64,000 nt of DNA from Undaria pinnatifida (GCA_012845835.1 JABAKD010000008.1:5688775-5752774); one strand, 5' to 3'. Shown: positions 11,928-26,900, numbered from the stretch's first letter. The notes: a model not told the origin generated them from the sequence alone. Made by a program: numbers and translations.

Positions 11928-14900
11928 GTGAGAGGAGACGCTACCAAGTATATATGATATGTGTCGTAGACCTTACGAGCCCCACCAGAAACCGAGTCTA
12001 AAAGCGTCGAGGAAATAAGAAAATTTGCAGCTGTTGATTAGACTAGTCCCTTTAGAACCCCACCCATGTTTTGGAGGACAATCTGCTTGAAATAAGTGTG
12101 CGATAACTTTGCGGCGTGGTAAACGGGCTAGTAAGCCGGAGTTGGCGTAGGACACACCTTTGCTCGAGTACCCAGCAGGGTAGGAAATTCAGCCTGAAAA
12201 CAATACCAGGTACATCGGTTTCTGAGAGGACTCGCGGTACTGCCGTCCATTGTTGCATTTGTTCTACTGGTTGTGCTTCATTCACTTTTGTTGTTGTTTT
12301 TGTTGTTGTCTCACGTCGACTCCTGTCGTAAAAAATGTATAGTCTGTGGTCACACAATTCAATGGTGTACTCTGCTGTGTACAAACAGCAGTAGCAGCAG
12401 CATGGTGGTGTCCGAAAGAACTGGAGTGATGATGTTTTATGTTGCCGCTCTGGCCGGAAATTCAAACCCCGTATGGTACCAAATGTTGCAAGAAATGTTG
12501 TAATGTTGTACATATCTTATTGACGTCAGATTCCAAGCTCGGATTATCTGTCGGAATGGCATACAAATATTCGTGCAAATATTTGTTTTTATGAACACAA
12601 TTATTGATTGCCAATGCGAATGTCTTCCCTGCAGCCTGTGGTTGTGGCTGTGGCGGTTAAAGTTTCGCCATTTGGGCTGTTTGCGGACTTTCAAAAATTC
12701 ACCTGCTTCTGGGCCTTTCGAGCAGCTGTTGTCACAGCTTTCTTGACAAGTCGCGTGAAAAAAGTCAGCCATGTATGCGCGTCATACAGCAGTAACAGCT
12801 TTTGAACCCCACCAGCCATCGATCTTTTCTTGGGACTGCGAATGCTGTACGTGGGGATTGCGTAAAAATGCAGGTCACCATCAATTTCAAGACATCGTGA
12901 TATATACGAAGTATGTTTTTTTTTTTTTTTTTTTCTCAAAACCGTCAGATTTATCCCCTTGAAAGGATTTATAGCTTACACGCACAAATTGCCCGCCCGT
13001 CCGCCCCCCCCCCCTTCCCCCCCCCCCCCCTCAACCCCGCTCGCTTTTGATCAAAACCAGGCCCCCACGTCCTTCAAAACTCCGCCCCCCCTCCTCACCG
13101 GTTACTCGACTTACAGGATTCACTTGATAAACGGATACATTTCCCTCCACAGCTGTCAGATTTTGTCCCCCTCAGAAACGGGTTTTATAGTTTCCGCGCA
13201 CAGACTGACTAACATCACCCTGTTGACCCTGATAGCTACACTGTAGTTGTAAGGGAAGTCGCCGACCTATATCCTTAATGAGGACACACAACCCGTAATA
13301 CGCGCGATCGGAGTATCACACACAGCTTGCAAAGATGAGCTTCGACGAAATGTTCGATCTCACAGCTGGAGTGTATTTTAATTTTTTAAATGCTGGTGGT
13401 GGGGGTTACGTTGAAATTGACCAACGCCCGAATGGGTAGGGTGTAGGGTGGTGGTGGGGATTACGTTGAATTGACCAACGCCCGAATGGGTTGGGTGTAG
13501 GGTGGACCTTAACTGGACCAAGTCCGGCGGAAGGCTGGTTTCTCATGGCCCCTGGGTTTTGGTAGTGGGTGAGCTTGCGCAAGTCCCACACCACCCGGAA
13601 TGATGCCGCCATCTCCACCGCACCTGATCCCCAGGGGTCAGGTCGGGTCGACATACTCACTGCATCGTATACACGCCCCGGTGGCGTACCAGGTTATCCT
13701 CGAGCCTGGTGTAGGTTAGTTTCGTGAGTTCGAATCCCCCCGAGTGCTGTACTCGTATAAATTCGTGGGGACTTTTTCTTGCATGCTTGTGCACAAATTG
13801 ACTTGCGGAAAACGCGAGAGCGTGAGTTAGCAACACTCGATGAAAAATCGACGAGCAGTGGGATTGATTGCTGAACCCTATGTATGCGCGATAAAAGTTG
13901 AAGGTAAGCAAGAACCGGGGGGGAGAATGGACGACACCTGTGACCACGGCTTGTCCAGAAGCTGGAAAGAAAGTAGAAGTGTGCAAAAAGAGAAAAAACG
14001 GCAGCTTGCGCTGCCTGAGTAATAACGGGGACCGCCGGTAGGGACGACAGCTCGCGCTATCGCTATCACGGGACGTGAAGGACACGCCAGAAAACCAGCT
14101 GGATTGCGAATGCAATTGAGTTGACCCCTTGACAACTGGAAACCCGTTTTGGGGACAAAATTACTTGGATTTAGTATGGGGAGGGGTTCGGGGGCTCTAA
14201 AGGGGTTAAATTGACCCACGACGTGTGTGAAAAATCGTGGAACTGTTGTGGTGAGCTCAAGCTTTATTTTTTCCCCATCATGAAAGTAAGTAAATAAATA
14301 AAAGTTGAAAATGCTCTGGCCATCAATTTTCCAAGAAGTAAGCGACGTGTGCATGTCATGAATGTCAAGACTCTGACAACCCACCAGTGGTGGTAGTGTA
14401 TCTACTCAGAGTAAGCCGGGTTTGTTTTGGTCATACTCGGGTATGTACCCACGTACCCGCAGAGTATGCTCGTATCCTTGTTTTTCGACGGTTCTCCGCG
14501 GTTGGTCCTTTAGGCGCCCAACGAAACGCGAAAAATAAATCGAATGTATATCATACCCAATTCGACGCGAGTCGACGAGGGAAGAACGTGCTGAATTCTT
14601 GTCGCGATAAAAATGGAGGCACGTACGGTAGGGGGGAGGGGGAAAGAGGGCCCGCTATGTTACCCCCGATCTGAGTTACTACTGGGAGGAAGGGGGCGAG
14701 AGTAGTGCGAGGACATTAAATGGGATGGAATGTGCGGCTTTATCAACGGTGTCAGGCGTGAAAATGCAGCAACGAGCAAATATGTCGGCAGACGGGTCAG
14801 TCAAGGGAAAACGTCCACCGGTCAAGGGTGTCGAACCAATCGTTCCACACTGGAAAATCTTGTAGTTTGGCGTCAGTCAAGGTATATTATTGGAAAACTG

Positions 14901-17900
14901 CCGTCGGTCAAGGCGTCTCCTGACGCCTTTGGCCAAAAAAGTAGTACCGTGCTATACGCGTGCCACACGGCAGTTCCCTCGCAATAAATGCAGCAGTTCG
15001 GACGCTTGTGTTACCCCAGCATCCCGGGCTGCTTCGCTTGGTCGATGATGCTGAAAGGTGAAATGTCATTTTTTTTCGAAAAATAAAATTCTCAAGTTCA
15101 AAAGGGGTTTTAGAACTGCTCCCACTTTTTTTCTGATGAGGCAAGGATGAGGCCATTTCTTATACAGTCGGATTGGTCAGTCGAAAACGTCCTTTTTCGA
15201 CTGAACCCCAAATCGGGCTTTCTTACACAGTCGAAAAAGGGCTTTTTCGATTCAACTTTTTTCGACTGAGAATTCCGACTGGCGGATCCAGTCGAAAAAC
15301 TCGGTCGAAAAAGTTTTACACGTGTTTTTGGAACCGATCGCATCGTTCATCCCACCACCAAACACACACCCACACGGCCACACGGCCACACACCCATACC
15401 GGGTACCACACTGCAGTATCATACAAGGCGCTGACGCTGGCGTGGCTATCACTGCTGTTGCTTCTCGCAGCAAGTCAGCGTGGCGCATTCCTAGTTCCGC
15501 TCCCCAGCAGCGTGTATCACACGACGGCAGCAGCGCACGGTATCGATCCCATGCTGCCAACAACGGCTGCGCCTGCTGTAGCTTTGGCGGCTCTCGGCTG
15601 AGTGCGACTCCACGAACGTAGCTTTGGCGGCTTTCGGCTGAGCCCAAAGCCACCAACTCGCTGGGGCGAGGGTTCGTCGAGCCGTTCCTCGAGGAGAAAG
15701 CGCGAAGCACAGAGCTGCCAACCGATCTCGACTGCTGTACAGCAATATGCCCTCACACGAACCGCCTCAAGGAAGAGCACAAAAACCATCAAATCGACCG
15801 ACGATAAGAAGAAGGACCAGAAGAACCCAGTCGAAAAAGAGTCCAGTCGAAAAGGGCCGTTTTCGACTGACGGAATCTGACTGTGTAAGAAATGGCCTAA
15901 GGACGCATTTTTTTTTCGGTCGTTCTTTTTTATTTTGCAACTTTATTTTTCGCTCACACTGCCGTGTCGAGACCAGGTCCTGTCCCCTAGATCGTACCGC
16001 CTCGTTGTCACTAGAATCTTTCAATGCCATCCTGTCTGTGGGTATCCTCTGCTGGGGCACTCTTGAGGTTATCCTCTGCTGGGGGCACTCTGAGGTCATC
16101 CTCATTGCTGACCCCCGAGCGTGCGGTCACGCGTACAAGCCTCCTCGGTGTGTCTCCACAACATCTCGCAAAAAATATACTCAGTATTTACCTCCCACAC
16201 TCACCCCATATAATATTTCGCACTTTTTCTTTGTCCGTCTCCGTCCCTAGACGTATCTCAGACCCGGGGTCACTATGCGGGCTCTTCTCCCCCCCCCCCC
16301 CCCCCCCCCCCACTACGATACGTACGCGCCTTGTTTTTCTATCGCGAGGAGGAGGCGGCACGTCCTTCCCTCGCCGACGCGCGTCGAATTGTGCTTACCG
16401 CACTTTCTTGGCGTTGTAGTGCAGTACATGGACTAGTGGGTGCGGTTGCTTTTCCACTACTACAAGGGTGAAAGAAGCCCTTAACAACCCTGTCTACATT
16501 AATTCCAAGTAAATCGTCCCCCGAAATTGGATTCCAGTTGCAGGTTTCAAAGGGCTGAAGGGTTAGATAGATGTGTTCTGTACGGCTGGCTTAAATCGCC
16601 TCCGATTCAATCGGGCCGATTCAACGTATTTCGGAGCCGCGGAGCCAAAAGTCAAGAGGATAGCGTTGCAGATTTTGTCCATGAGGTCTTTCACCGGCTA
16701 GATTGACTCACCCTGTACCAGGCGGGGGTGGGGACGATTGGGGCTCGCTTCGGTCGCTCGCCCTGCGGCTGTTTTCGGTCGAACAAAAATCGGATCGGTT
16801 TTCGGCCAGCGGATGTGTTGTTTGAAAACCGACGATGAATCGGATTGCTTGGAACAAAGTATACGTGAGTAAGATTCTATCGAAATTTTGAAAATTTGGA
16901 TCGGCTTCATTAGACGAAGTAGCTCAGGTTACGTTGAGATTCAATCGATTTTCGTTCTTTTTACTCCGATTCGCGGCCCTTCAAATATACGTGCATACAT
17001 ATACGACGTTCGTAATAGTGTTTTGTTTCACGATTTTACCGTTAATTGCGCTAATTTCGTTATCCAATATACCTAGTATGATACCAGTACTTGCCCCAGC
17101 GCACCTACCTATAATCTATGATACACTATTATAAAAATTAAATTACACTCCGGCTGTGAAGTTGAAGATTTCGTCGAAACTCATATTTGCAAGCTGTGTG
17201 TGATACTCCGATCCTGCGTATTACTGGGTGTGGGCCTTCATTAAATATTTTTTTTTTGTTTGTTTGTACACTTGTACTTTCCAGCTTCTGGACAAGCCGT
17301 GATCACAGGTATCGTCCCTTTTCCCCCCCGGTTCTTGCCTTCAATTTTTATCGCGCATAGGGTTCAGCAATCCCACTGCTCGTCGATTTTTCATCAAGTG
17401 TTACTATTAATAGCTCATACTCTTACGCTTTCCGCGAGTCAATTTGTGCACAAGAAAAAGCCCCCACACGAATTTATGCGAGTATGCCCCGGGGGGAACT
17501 CGAACTCGCGAAACTGACCCATACTGGGCACGAGGATAACCTCATACGCAACCGGAGCGACCGGGTTATATAGCTCAGGGGACCTGGGCGTGCTTCCAGC
17601 GGTACAAGATGGAAATCTATGATCGCCCGGGTGTGCGCTTACGGTTGAAAGTGCGGTTGCTGAAAGCTCAGGTGGTTTGAGACACTGCTTTACGGTTGCA
17701 TGACGTGGAGCCCGAAGAAGCCTTACTATGACAGGCTACGACGGGTTCACCGCTCCATGCTCCTCCGATGCCTTGGATGGCGGAAACGGAAGCGCAACGA
17801 CCACACCCTATCGTACGCCGACGCGCCTGCCAAGACAGCTTCCGAGAGCATAGAGGCGATAGTGCGCAAACGGAGGATATTGTTTGCGGGATTCGTAGCA

Positions 17901-20900
17901 CGTATGGGGGAAGAGCGTCTGCCACAGATGGTGATGTTTGGGGAGTTTGTTGGGGGTAAGGGCTACTCAGGGGCAAGAGAAAGACTGGATGGATCATCTG
18001 AAGGAGGATATGTCGGTCTTTGGAATGAAATTCGAAGGATGGCGAAAGGTTGCTCAGAAGGCTGGCAGATGGTTCCAACGAGTAGAGGAGGGGGCCGAGT
18101 TGTTCATGCGGAATTGGCATGAAACGGAGAGACGCGGAGCTGCAGAGCGACACGCAAAGGCTGCGGCAGCGCCATCCACCGTCGGCATCTCTAAGCGGCC
18201 GGGGGGAGGGGGAAGGGGGGGGGGGGGGGGGGCGTCACACCCAAGACACTGAAGTCTGGGTTTGGCCATCATCGCCTTGAAAGTTGTGGGCCTTCTTATG
18301 GCCGTCACAAGATAGCATAAGACCGCCCTGACTTCTTCGCCATGTTGCGTTCTCTCCTCAGTGCCATTGATGATGCACTTGATACCCTCTATGAGCCCAA
18401 TGCCGTCTTTAGTCAGTTTCTAGGGTCTGCTAGTATGACATTTTTCTTTCTTTTCTTTTTCTCTTTTCCTTTCCTTGCTTCCTCTTGTTTTGTCTCCTCT
18501 TGCTTTTCTTGTCTTTTTCTTTTCTTTCCTTTCCTTTTTCGTTTTTTCTTGTTTTTGTTTCACTTTCTATTATTCTGTTTCCTTTCCTTCATCTTCTTCT
18601 CTTTTCTTTGTTTCCTCCAAGTGACTTGGTCTGTCGTGCGTATGCGCAGTGATAGATACTACGTGTAATATATACATGGTCGTCTTTCTTGGGTGGCAAG
18701 CGGTATAGTCGGTTTCTCCACGCGTGAGTAATGAAACGTATGCACCGGTATGGACCTGGGGCACATCGTAGACTGACTCCCGATTTCACTTTTACATGTT
18801 TTCTGGTGGAGGCATGAATTGCGTCTGCTGTGATATATGCGTGTACCACCTTGGGTTGTTTGTGTTTTTTTCCTGGGGTATTCCTCAGCTCCAGGGTGAC
18901 TGGAGCCTGTCCTGTGACCGCGGACTTGATTATGCGAGTTAATGTTAGAACAGCAACAACAATAGGTGGATATAGGTCGGCGACTCCCCTTTGGAATGAC
19001 AGCAAGTAGTGTAGCTTGTACCAGGGTCAACAGGGTGATGTGATGTTGACCAATCTTTGCGCGGAAACTGTAAAGCCATATGATACAACAATGACTGTGC
19101 GGAGACCAGTCACCCTGGGCAGGTAAAACGCAGAAAATGTTGCCAACTTTGGTACTGCCATAGCGTCAGAGCGTCATACGTGACAGGTGCTCCGAGTGTG
19201 GGATGCGTGGTTGATCGGTGTTGGGAAGCGTGCCCCTCATGGGTTCCGGTGCACGTAACCTCCCACCATTCGTAGCACGGGAGAGGTCCCTCTACAGTGC
19301 CGATTAGGTAGTGCGTGTTGCCCTCTATATTGCCTGTGCAATCGCTTGGCACAGTTGGGAGCAAGCAGTAGTGGCGGTATGCGGAGTAGTGCCGATTGCC
19401 GGTATAGTGCGGTTATTTACCCTCTATAGTGCAAATACAGGCGCTATAGAGGGGACCAGTACCACTGCATTGTGTTCACTCGTACTCAGTCTGGGGTCAT
19501 GCGCCAATGTGAAGGAGTCGTGGTGCCGGATGTTGGGAGGGAAGGGACGCAGGGGTATCAGCTTCGCTTGGAGACAGCACCGGTTCTTCTTTGATGGTTT
19601 CTTATTACTGGCGTTGAGCTATGAGAAGCTCGAAGGAGACAGGAAAGGGGAAGGAGTGAGAGCATGGGGGTGGGGTGAGGCTCACAGAGTTCGCTTCACC
19701 CTCCAGCATTGCTGCTGTGCTCTCTTCTGGACCTTTACCTATGGAACGTACAAGGAACGTTCTCCTAGGTGTGCTATATTCCCAAGAGCGCTTAACGCGC
19801 TTACTTCTACCTATCTTGTCCAGAGGAGGACGTTCCATTACCGAGAACGTTCTTGTGGTATAAGCTAGCTATTCTCTACGGGTTATCCGCTTCACTAAGA
19901 ATATTCCGTTCTAAGGGAATCTTCTTGTGGCCAATAGACTGTTACTCTGCGGACTATCTCACCGAATCTATTGCCCGCTATACCGACACTCTATTACATT
20001 AGCCCACCCTGAATAGTCGTATATGCAGACCTCAAGACGGTCGAAAGATGACGACAACGTTCATCCTAAAAGACCGGGAAAGGAGGTCGAAGATGCGGCT
20101 ATTCGAAACAAACACATGAGGCTATAGATTCCCCCACACCTCGTAAAGAGGCCTAAACTCCAAGGATAGGGCTATTCACTAATAAAGCCGATCGCTAAAA
20201 GACAGGCCACAGGAAGAGAGAGGAAAACGGAAAACCAGAATGGAGCAACCTATGTAGAGTATTGAAAACTTAAAACCAAAAAGGAAACCCGAAGACAAAG
20301 GGAAGGCAGCTAAGAAAGGCAGAGATCAAAGCGAAAGCAAAGGGAAAACAGAAACATATTACCGGAGCGATCTATGTAGGGCCCAGGGGGGAGCGAACGG
20401 AGAGTCGTTCGCCGAACAGGATCGGTTACTCGAAAGCTCGCAAAGGGGCATCACCCAAATTCGAAAGTATATATGGCCGGGAGGCATTATGCGTAGCCGC
20501 GTGGCCAAAGCCCGAAGAAAATGAAAAATAACACGTAAGACAAAACGAACGCTGCTAGGTTGCCGTAAGGCTTGCTAAAACTAAGGGGCTGCTAGGACCA
20601 CTTCGTAGAACGAACAACGTGGCGACTTGGGAGGTCTGTTTGCGCTGGGAACAAAACCGGCAAACGTAGCAAGGTAACTCAACCAACACGAACAGAACGT
20701 CAGGGTAGCCAAAGAGGTACGCAAGTGGATCGACCTAATTCGTTCGAACACAGAAAAAAAAAATGTCAGCAGCGCTGGGCGACGGAGTTAGCATGCCAAA
20801 ACAGCGCCTACAGGGGGGGTCGACTGGCGCGTCATATAGCGTAGAATGGCAACGCAACGTGTACACCTAGAAGAAAAAAAACAGGAACCAAAAGACTCAT

Positions 20901-23900
20901 AAGCAAGGGAGAGCATAATTACCGCCGTGTTTGGGAAGTTCACGGGAACCTGAGCACAGTTCGAGGGGATCAACCGTGGCAGGAATATGGTTACTGAGAA
21001 GTCGGCAGCCTTGTGGGGCGGCAAAAGCTACCGTGACCCAAACACGAAGAAAACACGAGAATACAAAGAAAGAAAGGTTGGTTGGCGTTCCGGTGGTCTT
21101 GCAAGTCTGCAAGGCTGCCGGGGCCCTACTTGGCAAAGTGCGCAGAAAACCGATCAGGCCTAGAGCTCGGCGATGCCGTCAGGGCAAAGCGGCACCGGCG
21201 GCGGTCAGGATACAACACAAAGATCGAGCGCCTAGGGGCAAAGTCACCGAGTATCGGCGGAGGAATCGTGAAGTACAAACACAAGAAGAAAACGAGACGA
21301 CCACGGTTCGAAAGCCTGGACGAAACGAGACTAGCGGAGACCGTAGTGGTAGAGAGAAAACAAAAGAAAAAAAATATATAAAATAGAGAGGGGGAGAAAC
21401 ACCTTAACACACCCTAGGTACGAGGCGGTCCTGGTTCGATAGCCATCACAGAGTGGGGCAAAGAAAGACCGGGTCGTCAGACGGGCGTACCTAAAACACT
21501 GCATATTGCAGAAAATTATGAATACTGCTCTACCACCACGAGTTGTCAGCCGTCACGGAGTGGGACAGACGGAATCGATGGTGGTGAGAAAAAGAGGCAA
21601 ACGCTGGTATGAAGAACAAACCAAAAGCGGAGGTATTGCGAGGGACACCTCAATGTTAAAACCAAACTCAAAGCCTGATAACGGTTGTAGGCTAACCACG
21701 AGAAGACATGACGAAACAAAAAACCCTGTAGGTCGGAAGAATGACCACGATAATACCACTAAAGTTACTGCAGGTTGAAGGCTGACTATGAAGAATCATT
21801 CCCAATGCTATCGTAGGTGAAAGGCCTAACCATGAGGTAGTACTATCGAAACTGTTGTAGAAGGCTGACCGTGAAGAACTAATCCCAAAACTACTGTAGA
21901 ATAACCAAAAACAGATAAAACACCCGAAACTAACCAATGGGGGGAGTTGGAACGGTAGGGGCACCGCGGGAAGCATCAGAATTCCGTAGCACCCCACGAG
22001 ATAGGCTCCCATGCCCATGGCGTTGAAGGCACCACGATCCGGAGATGGCGTTCCGGGCGGTAGTGTAGCGAGCTGGCTGGAGGTCGATCTTGATCGGGCC
22101 GGGGTCGTCTAGGAACCTGATGATGTAGGAACTACCCGGGGAAGGGTCCGGGGGGGGTCGCGAGGAGGCGTCCGGTGGCGCGCGGTGAGCGATCTTGCCT
22201 AGCCACCAGAGGCCGTCACGTGCCTTGTACCAAACGTGTGCCCCGGAGGGGAGGGTGGAGTTTCTGAAATTGCGAAGCCAAAGGTCGCGGGGGACCAGGG
22301 TGTAGCCGGGGGCGAGGAAGAGTTGGCCTTGAGATCGGGAGAGCTCGCGGTGTGCGGCGCCGATGCGCATCTGGCGGTAGAGGCGGTTGGTCTGACGGTG
22401 TTGTGTCGGTCTTCCGGACCAGTAGAGTAAAATATGGCGCCTGAAGTGTTGGAGGTCGAGCTCGCGTTCCCACGAGGGGCTGAGGAGTCCGGTCCAGTGG
22501 GTCTCGTATAGGACGGCGATGACTCCGCCGCGGCCGCGTACGAGTTGGTGGCCGGTGATTTGCTCAACCTCAAGACGCTCCGGTGGTGGTGTGACGTCGT
22601 CGAGGGTGACGTGGTAGGGGGGGGACTTGGCAGCGGAAGCTGTGAGGACGTATGTTGTGAGGTCCGCTGGTAGGTGCTTGGGTATGTCGCTGGTGTCGTC
22701 GGGGTTGTGGCAGGGCTTGCACCGTTTGACGGAGACGCGTGGTTTGGAGTCCCGTCCCGGAAGGTCTGAAGGTAGATCGAGGAAAAGCAGCTTGTCTTGT
22801 AGCGGCCGGTTGTCGGGGGTGTCGGAGGCTGCAGTCGGGCCCACCGCGAGGATCTTGAAAGGCCCGTTCCAGTTCAACGAGAGTTTCGTCTTCAAAACGG
22901 TTGCGTCGGTGCCCTTCTTGGCGCCCTGGCGGATAGTGGAGGCGGAGTTGTAGACCCAGGCCCAGCCGCCAACGGAGAAAGGGGGGGAGGCGAGGAGGGC
23001 GGCCATGATGGGCGCGTTGCGGCGTTGTAGACGCGAGACGGTAAGTCGGTGGAGCTCTCGGACGAGGGAGTAGGCGCGTTGTTGCCGGTCGGTGGCAAGG
23101 TTGATGTAGACTAGGTGGTCGCGATCCAGGCTCTGGTGACCGCCGATGTTTTCGGGTTCGAAGACCGAGAGCGGGAGGCGTGGTAGGCGGCCGATGTGGA
23201 TCTCGTTGGGCGCCAGTCCGGTGGCGGCGTTGACAGAGTTGTTGTAGGCCGCCGACACGTGCGGCAGTAGCACGTCCCAGTCGGTTTGCTTCTCGTTGCC
23301 AACCATGGAGAGCATCTGGGCCAGTACATGGTTGACCCGCTCGACGCCGCCGTTGGTGCAGGGGTGATAGGCGCTGGTGTTGACCTTGCGGATGCCAACG
23401 CGGTCGTAGACGATGGTTGCCAGCTTGGAGGTGAATTGTTGACCATTGTCGGAGAGGAGCGTCACCGGGCACCCCCAGAGAGGAATGTACTCGTTGAGCA
23501 GGATGTCGGCAGTTCCGGCGGCCGTGAAGTTCTCTGCTGATACAGCGAACATGTCGGCCCGGCGGCTGAAGCGGTCGGTAAACAAAAGGATGTGCACGTT
23601 CCCGCGCGGTGTGAGAGGTAGGGGCCCGAAGTAGTCGACGCTGACGGTGATGCCAGGGCCGTTGGGTAAAGGAAGGGAGAGGGTCGGCCAGCGAATGGTG
23701 TGTCGGGAGGTCTTGCGCGCCTGGCAGTGAAGGCAGCGGCGGATCCACCAGCGGGCGGAGACGTCCATGCCGATCCACCAGTAAAACCGTGCCAGCATGC
23801 GAACCGTCCGGGTAACTCCAAGGTGTAGGGAGGTGTCGGCGTGGCATGTGTTCAGCACCCAGGGGCGCATCAGCATTGGAACGTAGATGCGGGGGGGATA

Positions 23901-26900
23901 GGGTGCGGGTGGCGGTAGGCTGTTCCCGGGTTGAGATGTGGGTGGTCGTTGGACCAGGAGGGCTGTTTCGTCGTCAGTGCGGTGGAGTCTGCCTTTGGCG
24001 GCAAGTGCGAGGACGTCGGAGAGTAGTGGGCGCTGGGCCGAGGGGATGGAATCCAAGAGGTCAGCCGGCGGCGGAGAAGGGGAGTCCAACGATAGGAAGC
24101 GGATGGCGGCGTAGCACACGGGCTCTGCGCGTTGTTCGCGCGCCCAGTCTCTGTAGGTGTAGCGCTCAACGCGGGCGAGGAGGTGGGGGTCGATGTTGAG
24201 GTCGACAACAGGCTCCGGGAGCAGAAGTGGCGGTGTTGATGGGGACGTCGGAGAAGTCGTCGAAGGAGGGACCGGTCTTGGTGCGGTTGGTGCGGGTGAC
24301 GCGGGCGGCGTGGGGACGGCAGCTGGAGGCGTTGTCGTCGGGGGAAGCCTTGGTTGGGCCCCGGCCGGGGGCGTGTGCGGTCGACGGGTAGATGTAGATC
24401 TTCTGGATACGGTTGGTTTCGGACGGCGTCCGAACCCATAGTCTGCGGTAGGTCGGGGGTTTCCCGCGGCGGCGGCGGCGCGATGGCGGGTCCGTGAAGA
24501 GATCAGACCAGAAGGCGGTGGTTCCGTGGCGCCAATGGTGGACAGCGGGGAGACGACGGGTGGCCTGGAAGCCGAACCAGGAGGAGCGCCGGTGTTCACG
24601 GCGGCATTCTCGGAGCTGACGAGCGGCCTGGCGGTGGAGTCGCGGGTCGAAATAGGCCCGACGAAGTTGTTGGGGATGCCGTGGTGCTCCATGCGTGGTC
24701 CCAGTAGGCGGAAGTCGGTATAGTCGTCGGCGGTGAAGGGAAGAGGCTGGATTGTTGGAATGGGTCTTGAAGGGGGGGACACGAGCCCACCCAAGCCGAT
24801 ACCCGGTGTAGGCGGCTCGTTCGGCGCGAAGCCGCAGGGGCGGATGAGGTAGATGCCAACAGTGTCCGGGCCAGTGAGGCGGTTGCGTCCGGTGCGGTCG
24901 GCGTCGGTGGCTGGTTGTGGTAGGCGTGAAAGGAAGTCGGCGTTGCCGTTGGCCGTACCTTTGCGGTACTTCAGTGTGTAGTTGTAAGCCGAAAGGAACT
25001 CGAGCCAGCGCCGGACGCGAGCGTTGTGCTCACCAACCTTGGCGATGTTTTCGAGCGCCTTGTGGTCCGAATAAATTTCGAAACGGGTGGACCACAGATG
25101 CCCGCGTAGTCGCTTGATCGCCCAAACGATGCTGCCGGCCTCGAGGTCGAGGGGTGTCCATGAACGTTCGGAGTCCAGAGTGGCGCGGCTGATGTAGATT
25201 ATCGGGCGAACGGAGCCGTCAAGTTGTTCCTGCTCGAGAGTCGCTCCAAAGCCGTCGATGCTAGCGTCGCAGTAGAGGCGGAAAGGGCGGGAGTCGTCGG
25301 CGACGGCGTCCCAGTCGGGGTAGACGAGGATCGGTGGCTCGGTAAGTTCGTGGAGGATGGCGCGGATGGTGGCTTCCATGGCGGGGGTGAAGTCGAAGGT
25401 GGCGCCCTGCTTGAGTAGAGCGTTGATGGGGCGAAGGCGTCTGGAAAGGTTTGGTAGGAACTTGCCGTAGTAGTTGATACCTCCGAGGAGTGACCGCACC
25501 TGTTTCCTGTCGGTGGGCATGGGCATTTTGGTGAGAGCGGCGACCTTTTCGGAGTTGGGGCTGTAGCCGCCAGCGGAGATGGTGTGCCCCAGGAAGTCGG
25601 CGGTTGTGGCGCCAATTTTGGCCTTGGAGGGAGAAAGTTTGAGGCGGTGCTTACGGAGGCGACCAAAAAGGGCTCGGATGTTGGCGACGTGGTCGGTGGG
25701 GTCGGGGTCGAAGACGATGATGTCGTCGAGGTACGCGGCGACGCGTTCCAAGCCTTTGATGACCTCGTTAATAACCTTAACGAACCAACCGGGGGAGGCA
25801 CTGCTGCCTTGCGGCATTACAAGCCACTCGAAGAGCCGGTCTGGCGTGCAAAACGCCGTCAAAGGGATGGTATCCTTGTCGATGGTGATTTGGTGGAACG
25901 AGGAGACCAAGTCGAAGAGGGAGAAGATGCGCCCTTTTCCTAAAGAATCGAGGACCTCGTCAACGCGGGGGATGGGAAGCTGTCCGAGGGAGCTGATGGC
26001 GTTCAGCTTCTTATAGTTGATGGTGATGCGGACACCGCCGTCCTTCTTCGGGATGGCGACCATGGGGCTGGAGTAAGGTGAGGTCGAATGCTGAATCAAG
26101 CCGGCGGCCAGGTACTGGTCGAGGACGGCGTCGGCCTTTTTGGCAAGGATGGGGTTGATCCTGTACGGGCGGGAGGTAACTGGTTCGCTGTCCGGAGGTA
26201 CGGTGATCTTGAACGGCATCAATGAGCACGAGCCGAAGTCGGTCTTGGAGGTGGAGAAGACGTCCGGAAACTCGCAGAGGACATCTCCCAGGCTGTCGAT
26301 CACCGATGGGGACCATCCGGAACCGTGGAGGTCGAAGATGATGTCGCGCAGATGCGGCGGCAGACGGTCCCAGAGGTTGAGGAAGCTAGTTCGTTGATCG
26401 GTGTCGAGGCGTGCAAGGAGCTGTGGGCACGGGGCTGTCGGTGGATCGTGGGGATTGGCTGGTGGGGGGTTCTCGCTGGCCACAGGGATGTTGTCGTGTA
26501 GCGCATGTACGCCTGGCGTAGGTGGAGGGGCTGGGGGGTCCAAAGAAGGGTGCCCAAGGGTGGCTAGTGGTACTTGCACCAGTGGGGAGAGGGAGGTTCC
26601 GAGGAGGTCGCCCGGTTCGAGATCGGTTGATCCTGACAATGGGATAGTCTGGTGTCCGTCGGAGACGAAAATTTCCTTGTCGGTGAGAAGGTCCTCGCGG
26701 GGGAGCATGTTGACCATGTACTGCCCGGTAAACGCCGGGGCGCCTGACTGGCGCACGAGGTTGACCTTGATGAGCTTCGGCGAGGAGGAAAGCGAAATAA
26801 CTTTCGTGCCGGCGAACCGGAGGTGGTAGACGTCGTCGGTGTATCGGTCGTCGGGAATGAAGGCGGAGGCCCTGTTGGTGTCGTGGTGGTGCAGGGAAAG

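Larger units (their letters stand above)
13389..14330 (+). repeat. Family D retroposon interrupted by SINE A and element E
   Basis: D blocks are ACCAACGCCCGAATGGGTAG (duplicated), GGTCGGGTCGACATAC and GTATACA, then SINE A, then GGCAGCTTGCGCTGCC. Later comes element E, then CACGACG and AGCTCAAGCTTTATTTTTT. The pieces align in order with the intact copy at 51178-51606. Confidence 0.7.

Noticed and set aside
22570-23847. 425-codon second frame on the minus strand within pol
   Set aside because: Arg/Pro/His-rich shadow of the integrase region. Pol itself has clear catalytic motifs.
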